Part shown: positions 35,579 through 43,875 of the stretch, piece by piece
Position numbering within the stretch: position 1 is the stretch's first letter
Layout of the letters: every line of letters starts with the position of its first letter
NCBI GenBank assembly: GCA_965262845.1
Contig: CBDHFX010000002.1
Location: 992,001 to 1,056,000, forward strand
DNA: 64,000 nucleotides
Reading direction: 5' to 3'
Source of the DNA: ECT2AJA-044 sp965262845
GTDB taxonomy: Bacteria; Bacteroidota; Bacteroidia; Flavobacteriales; ECT2AJA-044
Notes under the pieces: generated by a model
Databases searched by the model: none
What the model saw: only the letters and a program-made list of their open reading frames with translations
Told to the model about the DNA's origin: nothing
Translations under genes and position numbers: made by a program

Positions 35579-36682
35579 GTGAACGATCAGGAACTACAAT
35601 ACCGAATAGCTATCGAAAAGATCGAGGGTATGGGCCCCGTTACCCTACGCAGGCTTATCGCCCTGGCAGGTTCAGCCCAGGCACTGATCAACCCACAGCC
35701 CGAGCTCTTCCTTCGGGCCGATGCCCACCTGCAAAAGTGGCTGAGGCTCATCTCACCGCAGGTGAAAAAACACCTCAGCTGGGCCGGGCGAATGGTTGAG
35801 GAACTCCACAAAACGGACTTCCAGACTATTGCCTGCGACCTGCCGGGGTACCCGGACCGGCTCACCCACTGCCACGACGCGCCACCCCTGCTGTTCGTGA
35901 AAGGCAATGCAGACCTCGGCGCGCCGCGAACCGTTTCGGTTGTGGGTACCCGAAGTGCCACCAACTACGGCCGAAAGTTCACCCGTGAGCTGGTCGAATT
36001 CCTCAAGCCCTACGGTGCTACCGTGATCTCGGGCCTGGCCATAGGCATTGATGCAGCGGCGCACCGGGCTGCACTCGACATGAATATGCCCACGTGGGCG
36101 GTGCTCGCTCATGGATTTGATCGGATCTACCCCTTCGTGAATCGCCACATGGCCAGGGAAATGCTCGAAAACGGTGGCTGGATCACCGAATTTTTGCCTT
36201 TTTCCAAACCCGATCGCGAAAATTTCCCGCGGCGGAACCGGATCATCGCCGGCCTCTGTGATGTTTGCGTAGTGATTGAAGCAGCCCGAAAGGGTGGAGC
36301 CCTCATCACCGCAGAGCTGGCCAACAGCTATGGCCGGGATGTTATGGCCCTCCCGGGCCGGGTCAACGACCCGGTATCACTCGGATGCAACTCGCTCATC
36401 CGAACCCATAAGGCCCACCTCATTGAGCGACCACAAAACCTGGTGGAGCTACTCAATTGGGAACCAGCCAAAGAGGCACGTCAACTGAAACTGGCAATAG
36501 AACTGACCCCGGCACAGGAAAAGGTACACAATATAATTCCCAAAGAAGGCTGTATCTCGCTGGACGCTCTTAACGAAAAGCTGAAAACCGAAGTGAGCGT
36601 TTTACTTGGGACTCTGCTCCATCTGGAAATGAAAGGGCTTATTCGGAACACAGGGGGGCATCAATATATCCGCAACGATTGA
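35579..36682 (+). CDS. dprA: DNA-processing protein DprA
   Basis: 367 aa from a GTG at 35579 (VNDQELQYRIAIEKIEGMGPVTLRRLIALAG). No ATG fits: the frame upstream runs antisense into gdhA. The Rossmann domain shows TVSVVGTRSATNYG, VISGLAIGIDAAAHRAAL and RRNRIIAGLCDVCVVIEAARKGGALITAELA. A C-terminal winged-helix domain (EGCISLDALNEKLKTEVSVLLGTLLHLEMKGLI) completes the protein. It loads RecA on incoming single-stranded DNA during transformation, though the gene is widespread also in species not known to be competent. Confidence 0.93.
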   Translation: MNDQELQYRIAIEKIEGMGPVTLRRLIALAGSAQALINPQPELFLRADAHLQKWLRLISPQVKKHLSWAGRMVEELHKTDFQTIACDLPGYPDRLTHCHDAPPLLFVKGNADLGAPRTVSVVGTRSATNYGRKFTRELVEFLKPYGATVISGLAIGIDAAAHRAALDMNMPTWAVLAHGFDRIYPFVNRHMAREMLENGGWITEFLPFSKPDRENFPRRNRIIAGLCDVCVVIEAARKGGALITAELANSYGRDVMALPGRVNDPVSLGCNSLIRTHKAHLIERPQNLVELLNWEPAKEARQLKLAIELTPAQEKVHNIIPKEGCISLDALNEKLKTEVSVLLGTLLHLEMKGLIRNTGGHQYIRND

Positions 36683-36690
36683 GGATTTTT

Positions 36691-36698
36691 TACATTTG
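36691..36698 (+). promoter_or_regulatory. Possible -7 box overlapping the TonB receptor start
   Basis: TACATTTG lies only 3 bp before the GTG at 36702. If used, the transcript would begin at or just beyond the start codon, so the mRNA would be leaderless. If not, the gene is read through from dprA. Confidence 0.35.
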
Positions 36699-36701
36699 TC
36701 C

Positions 36702-38996
36702 GTGCCGTGGCGAATCCTCATACTGCTTCCCCTACCCCTGTGGAGTGTGGCGCAGCCGATTACCGGAAAGATCACTGATGGCGAAACGGGCGAACCCCTG
36801 GGGGGCGCGAATGTACAGATCGCTGAACTCGAATACGGGGCTGTGGCCGATATGAACGGAGCCTATCGGCTCGATCTGCCCCCCGGAACGTATACGCTCA
36901 AAGTGAGCTTCATCGGTTACGAACCGTGGCGCATGGAAGGCATTGAACTAACTTCCGGTGGAAAAACGATCAATATCGAACTGCATGCCATGAACGAATA
37001 CCTCTCGGCTGTTACGGTGGTCGCCGGGAAATTCGATCAGCGGCTTAATGAGGTAGCCGTTTCCATGGAGGTCATAACGCCCAGGCTGATCGAAAATAAA
37101 AATACGTACGAAGTCCAGGATCTGCTGCAGCAGTATTCGGGTATTAACATCACCGATGATCAGGCCAACATTCGCGGAGGTAGTGGCTGGAGCTACGGGG
37201 TCGGGTCCCGGGTTCAGGTCCTGGTTGATGATCTGCCTCTGATCGATGGCGGGTCGGGTCAGGTGCAATGGAAGGCTGTGCCAACCGAACTGGTTGATCA
37301 GATCGAGGTCATCAAGGGAGCCAGTAGCGTCTTGTATGGATCTTCTGCATTGAACGGGATCATCAACGTGCGAACCAAGGCACCCAGTGATACGCTGTTG
37401 ACCGAGGTGCTCCTGTTTGCCGGTACCTACGGAAACGCACCCCGTGATGAACTCAGATGGTGGGATGGATTACAGGTTCTTTCCGGTCTGAACTGGCGAA
37501 CCAGCTGGACCCGGAAAGCAGATGGATTCGTGATAGGAGGACACGCACTGCGCGATAAAGGCTTTGAATACCTTGTGGAGGATCACCGGATCCGATTGGA
37601 TGGCGAATGGACCCATCGTGCCGCAGGCACTCCCTGGGAGTATGGGATCAAAGCGAATGTGAACTACCGCAAAAGCGGTGAAGCCCTGGTCTGGAATTCG
37701 GAAGATGAGGGATACATTCCCCTGGACAGCTCCAGTACGATCACAAAGGCTCACTTCCTGTACCTGGATCCCTTTGTTACCCGGCGGGGCAACCGATGGG
37801 TGCATCGCCTTAAGGGGAGGTTTATGACGAGCAACAACACCTCGCGATCCGAAACAAACGTGTACGACAATCAGTTCGCTACTTATTATGCCGAATATCA
37901 GGGCCAGTGTTTCCTGAATGAGCATCTCGCCCTCACGGGCGGATTGGTAAACATCTGGAATGAAAGTGATGCCGGGATATTCCAGGGATACCACTCCAGC
38001 CATAACCTGGCTGGATATATACAGCTGGACAGGAAATTCAGACGCTTGAATTTCTCCCTGGGTGGACGGTATGAATACCTGCGACTGGACAATGATACCT
38101 ATGCCCAGCCCGTACTGCGCAGTGGCCTCAACTATGCCCTCGGGAAGGCCACTTTCTTCCGGGCGAGCTTTGGGCAGGGGTATCGCTTTCCAAGCATGGC
38201 AGAAAAATATACCTATACAAATGTCGGCTCCATTTGGATCTATCCGAATGTGGATCTTGAACCTGAAAGCGGCTGGAGTGCTGAAGCAGGCCTGAAGCAA
38301 GGATTCCGAATGGGACCGTGGGAAGGTTTTGTGGACGGCGCGGTGTTCTGGATGCGCTATAAGGATATGATGGAGTTTACTTTCGCGCGGTGGGCAGAGA
38401 CCGTTGACCCCAATCAGTTATTTGGACTGGGATTTAAGAGCGTGAATATTGGAACCACGGAAATTTTAGGGTTTGAACTCAGTACAGGAATGAAATACGT
38501 ATCCGGCAAAAGCAAGTGGCAGCTGATGGGGGGATATACCTTTATGGATCCGAAAATCCAGGATCCGAACGAGGTCTTTGCCAATGCCTATTGGATCGGT
38601 GATTTCTGGCCCGATTCACTCACCTATGCGAACACCAGTAGCGATTCAAGCGGAATACTAAAATACAGGTATCAGCACCTGCTGAAACTTGATCTGCAAT
38701 TCGATTGGGGCCCCTGGATGGCTGGCGCTTCAATACGGGCAAATGATTTCATGGCCAATATGGACGAGATATTCCTATCAGATATCTTTGCCGGTCAGGT
38801 TCCCGGAATAGCCAACAGTCGGGAGCGATTGAGTTCAGGAGATATAGTTTGGGATTTCAGGATAGGATACGCCTTTAGTGAAAACCTGCGGATCCGTTTC
38901 CTGATCCGGAACGCCTTCAATCGTGAAGTGCCGGTTCGTCCCGCAAAGCTGGGCCCACCTGTGGAGTACACCCTCCAGCTCCAGGCCCGGTTCTAA
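36702..38996 (+). CDS. TonB-dependent outer-membrane receptor with carboxypeptidase-like N-domain
   Basis: About 764 aa from the GTG at 36702 (TTG at 36696 is possible; no ATG). The signal peptide PWRILILLPLPLWSVAQ precedes a CarboxypepD_reg-like domain (ITGKITDGETGEPLGGANVQIAELEYG). The plug follows (GINITDDQANIRGGSGWSYGVGSRVQVLVDD, IEVIKGASSVLYGSSALNGIINV), then a 22-strand barrel ending ...YTLQLQARF with the usual terminal aromatic. It imports a ligand with TonB energy. The neighbour is no clue: no siderophore or SusD gene is next to it, so the substrate is unknown. Confidence 0.9.
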   Translation: MPWRILILLPLPLWSVAQPITGKITDGETGEPLGGANVQIAELEYGAVADMNGAYRLDLPPGTYTLKVSFIGYEPWRMEGIELTSGGKTINIELHAMNEYLSAVTVVAGKFDQRLNEVAVSMEVITPRLIENKNTYEVQDLLQQYSGINITDDQANIRGGSGWSYGVGSRVQVLVDDLPLIDGGSGQVQWKAVPTELVDQIEVIKGASSVLYGSSALNGIINVRTKAPSDTLLTEVLLFAGTYGNAPRDELRWWDGLQVLSGLNWRTSWTRKADGFVIGGHALRDKGFEYLVEDHRIRLDGEWTHRAAGTPWEYGIKANVNYRKSGEALVWNSEDEGYIPLDSSSTITKAHFLYLDPFVTRRGNRWVHRLKGRFMTSNNTSRSETNVYDNQFATYYAEYQGQCFLNEHLALTGGLVNIWNESDAGIFQGYHSSHNLAGYIQLDRKFRRLNFSLGGRYEYLRLDNDTYAQPVLRSGLNYALGKATFFRASFGQGYRFPSMAEKYTYTNVGSIWIYPNVDLEPESGWSAEAGLKQGFRMGPWEGFVDGAVFWMRYKDMMEFTFARWAETVDPNQLFGLGFKSVNIGTTEILGFELSTGMKYVSGKSKWQLMGGYTFMDPKIQDPNEVFANAYWIGDFWPDSLTYANTSSDSSGILKYRYQHLLKLDLQFDWGPWMAGASIRANDFMANMDEIFLSDIFAGQVPGIANSRERLSSGDIVWDFRIGYAFSENLRIRFLIRNAFNREVPVRPAKLGPPVEYTLQLQARF

Positions 38997-39165
38997 ATGG
39001 CTCCTTGGTCCTGAAATCCGGGAGCTGGTGCTCTTCCTGTATGCTTAACTTAGCTTCCTGAAAAGCGGCTTGTCCTTACTACGGGTAGTGCCTGATGCTC
39101 CTGGTTGCTCCCTGGCTTTCGGGCTGATCCATGGTCCTGATGGCGTTATTACCTTCTTATTCCAG

Positions 39166-39216
39166 CACCACAAACCTGCTGCTCACGCCTGCTCCAGGCT
39201 ATTTTAGGAAGTTAAG
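39166..39216. repeat. 51-bp direct repeat, left copy
   Basis: Begins CACCACAAACCTGCTGCTCA and ends AGGAAGTTAAG. It matches 39484-39534 with six mismatches and no gap. Read on the minus strand it gives PGAGVSSRFVVLE followed by a stop, similar to the last residues of a T9SS sorting domain. Confidence 0.65.
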
Positions 39217-39239
39217 CTAAAGGCGACCTCTTTGGGGGC

Positions 39240-39437
39240 AATTGCTTTTGGTAGGTTGTCAGCATTCTGTTTGGAACATACATGTTCCCTGGTACCATAA
39301 AATTTCATCTTGATAAAGTATTGAAATACATCTGTTTATACATCATTAATTACAGAGTTAGCTCTGTAGCTAGCTCTGTAGCTAGCTCTGTAGTTTTATC
39401 TTTACGAAAAGAGCAAAAATGAGCGAATAAAAACAGC
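39240..39437 (-). repeat. Leader repeat, solo copy C
   Basis: About 200 bp matching the outer part of the leader at 26785-26971, including the GGAACATACATGTTCC dyad (39273-39288), the ACAGAG palindrome and the GAGCGAATAAAAACAGC block. No Rhs core follows, so it is a truncated copy. Confidence 0.75.
39353..39394. repeat. ACAGAG/CTCTGT palindrome, copy C, expanded
   Basis: ACAGAG-TTAG-CTCTGT begins the block, and the 12-mer AGCTCTGTAGCT then iterates to about three units, against two in copies A and B. The expansion looks like slippage or stepwise recombination. Confidence 0.65.
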
Positions 39438-39483
39438 TGTTTTACCCACCTGCAAGCGACCGGAAGCTGTCCGCTATTATAGC

Positions 39484-39534
39484 CACTACAAACCTGCTAT
39501 CCACGCCTGCTCCAGACTATTTTAGGGAGTTAAG
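39484..39534. repeat. 51-bp direct repeat, right copy
   Basis: Begins CACTACAAACCTGCTATCCA and ends AGGGAGTTAAG, six mismatches to the left copy. Both copies have the same orientation, 318 bp apart. Confidence 0.65.
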
Positions 39535-39568
39535 TTTTCAAAGTCCCGAAAAAATTCCATGAAGATGC

Positions 39569-40357
39569 CTATTGATAGTAGTACTCTGCATTTCGATCTG
39601 TTTTGGGGTAGAGCGCCAGGGTAAAGCCGATCCGGAATCCGAGGGTCATATCAAGCCGGTTCTCATTGTAGGGTGCGCGGAGGTCCATTTGCCAATCGCG
39701 CCGCCCGTTCAGGAATCCCTGCGAACATTCGGTTGCAATGAAGAAGTTGAAATAGCCGTTATTGGCGAGGTACTGATATCCGAGTGATTCGGAGAAATAG
39801 AGCCCGTTCGTGAGCCGGTCGTAATACTGAGCGTATGTACTGTTGAGCTGCGGGACCAGATTACCTGGGTTTTCAATGCGGATCCGATGCTGCCAGAAGC
39901 CGATACGCCCGAGGACATAGAAACCGGAGTTTGGGTTCGGTCCGGGTCCGCCCAGGAGGTAGCCGATTGATCCGTATATGCGGAAACCGCGCTGAAAGAT
40001 GCGGATGTTGGCGAATCGTCCGGACCTGTCAATGATTTCCCCTTCCGAGGTTGAGATACTATCGAGAATGCTTGTTTCCCTGACCCCCCCTCCAAAATTA
40101 AAATCAATTCCACCACCTAAAAGCAGGCGGTTGGAAGTTTTCACGACGATCTCAGATGCGATGGTGCTGTGATCCGAAAACCGATCGGCCAGGTCGTTCA
40201 TGGGGATCTGATAGGCATAGGAAAAGCGCAGCATGGGGATCAGTGCACCCGTGTCGCGTGCAGTCACCTGTGCATCGGAGACCTGTGGCCCTGCCAAAAG
40301 GAGTACGAAGACGATGATCGGGCTCCGGTAAAGAAGATGTTTTGAAAACTTACCCAT
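39569..40357 (-). CDS. Outer-membrane beta-barrel protein of unknown function
   Basis: 262 aa from the ATG at 40357 (a GTG at 40363 is possible). Signal peptide SPIIVFVLLLAGPQVSDAQ. The mature part alternates polar and hydrophobic residues with many Tyr, Phe and Gly (LLLGGGIDFNFGGGV, FRIYGSIGYLLGG, LDMTLGFRIGFTLALYPK), as in 8- to 10-strand barrels. I recognise no specific family; channel, adhesin and assembly roles are all possible. It is divergent from the sugar operon. Confidence 0.7.
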   Translation of the reverse strand: MGKFSKHLLYRSPIIVFVLLLAGPQVSDAQVTARDTGALIPMLRFSYAYQIPMNDLADRFSDHSTIASEIVVKTSNRLLLGGGIDFNFGGGVRETSILDSISTSEGEIIDRSGRFANIRIFQRGFRIYGSIGYLLGGPGPNPNSGFYVLGRIGFWQHRIRIENPGNLVPQLNSTYAQYYDRLTNGLYFSESLGYQYLANNGYFNFFIATECSQGFLNGRRDWQMDLRAPYNENRLDMTLGFRIGFTLALYPKTDRNAEYYYQ

Positions 40358-40387
40358 TATCACTTTCAGGACTCCTTCATTAATTGC

Positions 40388-40395
40388 TACATTTG
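40388..40395 (+). promoter_or_regulatory. -7 box for the nucleotide-sugar operon
   Basis: TACATTTG matches TAnnTTTG, 44 bp before the ATG of the first gene of the operon. Confidence 0.5.
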
Positions 40396-40439
40396 TCTGT
40401 AAAGGTACTCATTACAGAAAAGGTACTTCACTACGAGCT

Positions 40440-41567
40440 ATGGGAAAACTTCAGATGGTTGATCTGCTGACGCAGTACGATCATATTAAGAGCGAGATCG
40501 ACCGGGCGGTTATCAATGTGGTTCGTTCGTCGGCATATATTAACGGGCCGGAAGTTAAGGCATTCCAATCCGAAATAGAGCAATACCTCAGTGCAGGACA
40601 TGCCATTCCCTGTGCAAACGGCACGGATGCCCTTCAAATTGCCATGATGGGTCTTGGTCTTAAACCGGGCGACGAAGTCATTACCGCAACTTTTACCTAT
40701 GTGGCCACTGCAGAAGTGATTGCATTGCTGAAGTTGACCCCGGTACTGGTTGATGTTGACGAAGGCACCTTCCAGATCGATCCGGCTGCGGTCCGTGCTG
40801 CGATCACTTCGAAGACCAGAGCGATCGTTCCGGTGCACTTATTTGGTCAGTGCGCCCCTATGGAGGAGATCATGAAGATTGCCAAAGAGCACGATCTCCA
40901 CGTAGTGGAAGACAATGCCCAGGCCCTTGGAGCTGATTATACGTTTAGTGACGGCATCACGAAAAAAGCGGGCACGATCGGGAATGTTTCCGGAACCTCT
41001 TTTTTCCCGTCAAAGAATTTGGGTTGCTATGGTGACGGCGGTTGCATTTTTACCCATGACCACGATCTGGCAACGGATCTGCGCCAAATCGCCAATCACG
41101 GCCAGTCCGTACGCTACTACCACGACCGGGTCGGGGTGAATTCGCGGCTTGACAGCATCCAGGCGGCGGTTCTTCGCATCAAGTTGCGTCATCTGGACCG
41201 ATATAACGCTTCGCGCCGCGAGGCGGCTGACTATTACGATATGGCGTTCAGGGAAATGCGGCAATTGAAAACGCCCTCACGGGCCGATGGGTCCAGCCAC
41301 GTTTTTCATCAGTACACCCTGCAGTTGCTGGAGGGAGATCGAAATATGCTCGTGGCAAAACTTCAGGAACGGGAGGTGCCGGCAATGATCTACTATCCGG
41401 TGCCGTTACATATGCAAAAGGCCTATCGCGATGACCGATACGCAGAGGGGAACTTTCCGGTAACGGAGCAGCTGTGCGATCGGGTATTCAGTCTTCCGAT
41501 GCACAGCGAACTGAGCAGGGAGCAACAAGATCTGATCATTGATGCAGTAAAAGCGGCACTTTCATGA
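40440..41567 (+). CDS. DegT/DnrJ/EryC1/StrS sugar aminotransferase
   Basis: 375 aa, PLP-dependent. MVDLLTQYDHIKSEIDRAVINVVRSSAYINGPEVKAFQSE is the usual start; NGTDALQIAM binds phosphate, VVEDNAQALGA holds the Asp, and the PLP lysine is in GTSFFPSKNLGCYGDGG. It transfers an amino group to a keto-sugar nucleotide. Which one is not certain: the operon has no 3-dehydrogenase, and a 4-keto sugar from RmlB or the decarboxylase would be a possible substrate. The following gene overlaps by ATGA. Confidence 0.92.
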   Translation: MGKLQMVDLLTQYDHIKSEIDRAVINVVRSSAYINGPEVKAFQSEIEQYLSAGHAIPCANGTDALQIAMMGLGLKPGDEVITATFTYVATAEVIALLKLTPVLVDVDEGTFQIDPAAVRAAITSKTRAIVPVHLFGQCAPMEEIMKIAKEHDLHVVEDNAQALGADYTFSDGITKKAGTIGNVSGTSFFPSKNLGCYGDGGCIFTHDHDLATDLRQIANHGQSVRYYHDRVGVNSRLDSIQAAVLRIKLRHLDRYNASRREAADYYDMAFREMRQLKTPSRADGSSHVFHQYTLQLLEGDRNMLVAKLQEREVPAMIYYPVPLHMQKAYRDDRYAEGNFPVTEQLCDRVFSLPMHSELSREQQDLIIDAVKAALS

Positions 41568-42874
41568 ACATTGTAGTTGTAGGTACCGGGTACGTTGGGT
41601 TGGTGACCGGTACCTGTTTAGCGGAAACAGGAAATAAGGTCACCTGCGTTGATATAGATGAGGCCAAGGTCGGGAAAATGCGCAATGGAGTTGTGCCGAT
41701 CTATGAGCCACATCTCAACGTGTTGTTTGATCGGAATATTAAGGCCGGCCGATTGAAATTCACTACGGATCTGGCCGGGGTGGTACACCCGGCCAAAATT
41801 GTTTTTCTGGCTTTGCCTACGCCTCCCGGGGAGGATGGTTCTGCGGACCTGAGCTATGTGTTGGGAGTGGCAGATGCTCTGGGAAAAATGATCGGAAGCT
41901 ACAAGGTGATCGTAAACAAGAGTACCGTTCCCGTAGGTACGTCGGAAAAGGTTACAGCAGCAATTGCGGCGAATGCCGATGTGGAATTCGATGTGGTTTC
42001 GAATCCGGAGTTTTTGCGTGAAGGTTTTGCGGTGGACGATTTTCTGAAGCCTGATCGCATTGTGGTAGGGACGGGCAGTCAGCGGGCCCGGGACATAATG
42101 GAAAGCCTGTACAAGCCATACGTCCGTCAGGGAAATCCGATCATTTTTATGGATGAGAAGTCGGCAGAGCTGACCAAGTATGCTGCCAACAGTTTTTTGG
42201 CGACTAAGATTACTTTTATGAACGAGATCGCGAACTTCTGTGAAGTAATAGGGGCCGATGTAGACAAGGTGCGAATCGGTATCGGAACAGATACACGTAT
42301 CGGGAGGCGATTTTTGTTTCCAGGGGTCGGGTATGGAGGAAGCTGTTTTCCCAAAGATGTGCAGGCCCTGGCCAGATCGGGTCGTGAGGTAGGATACGCC
42401 TTCCGTATTCTGGAGAGTGTCATGCGCGTGAACGATCAGCAGAAATTAGTGATCGTACCGAAGGTACTTGATTTCTTCGGGGGTGAGCTGAAAGGTAGGA
42501 AGATCGCTATATGGGGATTGGCGTTCAAACCAGATACGGATGACATCCGCGAAGCGCCATCGCTTTATATTATCGACAAACTCGTGGAAGCTGGTGGTGA
42601 GATCACCGCATTTGATCCGGAAGCCATGGACAATGTAAAAGAACTGATCGGGGACAAGATCAGCTACGCCGGCGACCCATACTCGGCCATTGATGGTGCC
42701 GATGCGCTGGTGATCTGTACGGAGTGGAGTATGTTCCGGAATCCGGACTTTGCCGAGGTCGATAAAAAGCTGAATCAGCGGGTTATCTTTGATGGAAGGA
42801 ACCTGTACGATCCTGACCAGATGCGCGAGCTCGGGTACTTTTACAGCAGTATTGGTCGCGAAGTCGTACGTTAA
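41564..42874 (+). CDS. ugd: UDP-glucose 6-dehydrogenase
   Basis: 436 aa. N-terminal NAD fold MNIVVVGTGYVGLVTGTCLAETGNKVTCVDID, middle domain and the catalytic cysteine in GVGYGGSCFPKDVQAL, followed by the UDP-binding C-terminal fold (KIAIWGLAFKPDTDDIREAPS). It oxidises UDP-glucose twice to UDP-glucuronate. The product feeds the decarboxylase encoded next. It overlaps the aminotransferase stop by four bases. Confidence 0.95.
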   Translation: MNIVVVGTGYVGLVTGTCLAETGNKVTCVDIDEAKVGKMRNGVVPIYEPHLNVLFDRNIKAGRLKFTTDLAGVVHPAKIVFLALPTPPGEDGSADLSYVLGVADALGKMIGSYKVIVNKSTVPVGTSEKVTAAIAANADVEFDVVSNPEFLREGFAVDDFLKPDRIVVGTGSQRARDIMESLYKPYVRQGNPIIFMDEKSAELTKYAANSFLATKITFMNEIANFCEVIGADVDKVRIGIGTDTRIGRRFLFPGVGYGGSCFPKDVQALARSGREVGYAFRILESVMRVNDQQKLVIVPKVLDFFGGELKGRKIAIWGLAFKPDTDDIREAPSLYIIDKLVEAGGEITAFDPEAMDNVKELIGDKISYAGDPYSAIDGADALVICTEWSMFRNPDFAEVDKKLNQRVIFDGRNLYDPDQMRELGYFYSSIGREVVR

Positions 42875-42885
42875 TTATACATACT

Positions 42886-43872
42886 ATGCCCAGAGTACTT
42901 ATTACGGGGGCCGCCGGTTTTCTGGGGAGCCATTTGTGCGATCGCTTCCTTGCGGAAGAATATGAGGTGGTGGGAATGGACAACCTGATCACCGGTGATA
43001 TGCGGAACATCGGGCATCTGATGCCCCGAAATGATTTTGAATTTTACCACCACGACGTGAGCAGGTTTGTGCATGTCAGCGGTCATATTGATGACATTTT
43101 GCATTTTGCTTCGCCGGCAAGTCCGATTGATTACCTCAAGATCCCCATTCAAACCCTCAAGGTAGGTTCGGTGGGCATGTACCATTTACTTGGATTCGCT
43201 AAGGAAAAGGGTGCCCGATTGCTCATTGCCTCTACATCAGAAGTGTACGGAGATCCTTTGGTACATCCTCAGCGGGAAGATTACTGGGGTAATGTGAATC
43301 CGGTTGGGCCGCGCGGGGTGTACGATGAAGCCAAGCGCTTTCAGGAAGCAATTACAATGGCCTACCATACTTTCCACGGACTCAGGACCCGGATTGCGCG
43401 CATCTTTAATACCTACGGACCCCGGATGCGATTGAACGACGGACGGGTACTGCCTGCCTTTATTGGTCAGGCACTGCGCGGGGAGGATCTGACTGTATTT
43501 GGCGATGGTTCACAAACGCGAAGTTTTTGCTATGTGGATGACATGGTTGAGGGGATCTATCAATTGCTGCACAGCGATTGCACGGATCCGGTGAATATTG
43601 GTAATCCGGAGGAAATTACCATTTTGGAATTTGCCAAAGAGATCATTGAGCTAACCGGAACCACTCAGAAGATTGTGTTTAAGGGATTACCGAAGGATGA
43701 TCCGAAAGTGCGTCAGCCGGATATCACCAGGGCCAGGAATGTTCTTGGCTGGGAGCCAAAAGTGAGCAGGAAGGAAGGGCTCGGGCTAACCTATGAGTAT
43801 TTCAGGGGGTTGCCGAGGGAGCGCCTGAATGAAACGGAGCACTACAACTTCGATAAATACATAAAGCGCTGA
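42886..43872 (+). CDS. UDP-glucuronate decarboxylase (UDP-xylose synthase)
   Basis: 328 aa, an extended short-chain dehydrogenase. NAD motif GAAGFLGSHLCD, catalytic STSEVYGDP and YDEAKRFQEA (Tyr and Lys), and FNTYGPRMRLNDGRVLPAF. The early stretch GDMRNIGHLMPRNDFEFYHHDV is typical of UXS proteins. It converts UDP-glucuronate to UDP-xylose with transient 4-keto intermediate. Eleven bases separate it from ugd. Confidence 0.9.
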   Translation: MPRVLITGAAGFLGSHLCDRFLAEEYEVVGMDNLITGDMRNIGHLMPRNDFEFYHHDVSRFVHVSGHIDDILHFASPASPIDYLKIPIQTLKVGSVGMYHLLGFAKEKGARLLIASTSEVYGDPLVHPQREDYWGNVNPVGPRGVYDEAKRFQEAITMAYHTFHGLRTRIARIFNTYGPRMRLNDGRVLPAFIGQALRGEDLTVFGDGSQTRSFCYVDDMVEGIYQLLHSDCTDPVNIGNPEEITILEFAKEIIELTGTTQKIVFKGLPKDDPKVRQPDITRARNVLGWEPKVSRKEGLGLTYEYFRGLPRERLNETEHYNFDKYIKR

Positions 43873-43875
43873 TCC

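Larger units (their letters stand above)
38997..39568. other. Non-coding region with repeats between two outer-membrane genes
   Basis: 572 bp without a gene. It holds two 51-bp direct repeats (39166-39216, 39484-39534) and, between them, a third copy of the leader repeat of the 22-28 kb island (39240-39437). A worn coding tail is visible on the minus strand in the repeats. Confidence 0.7.
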
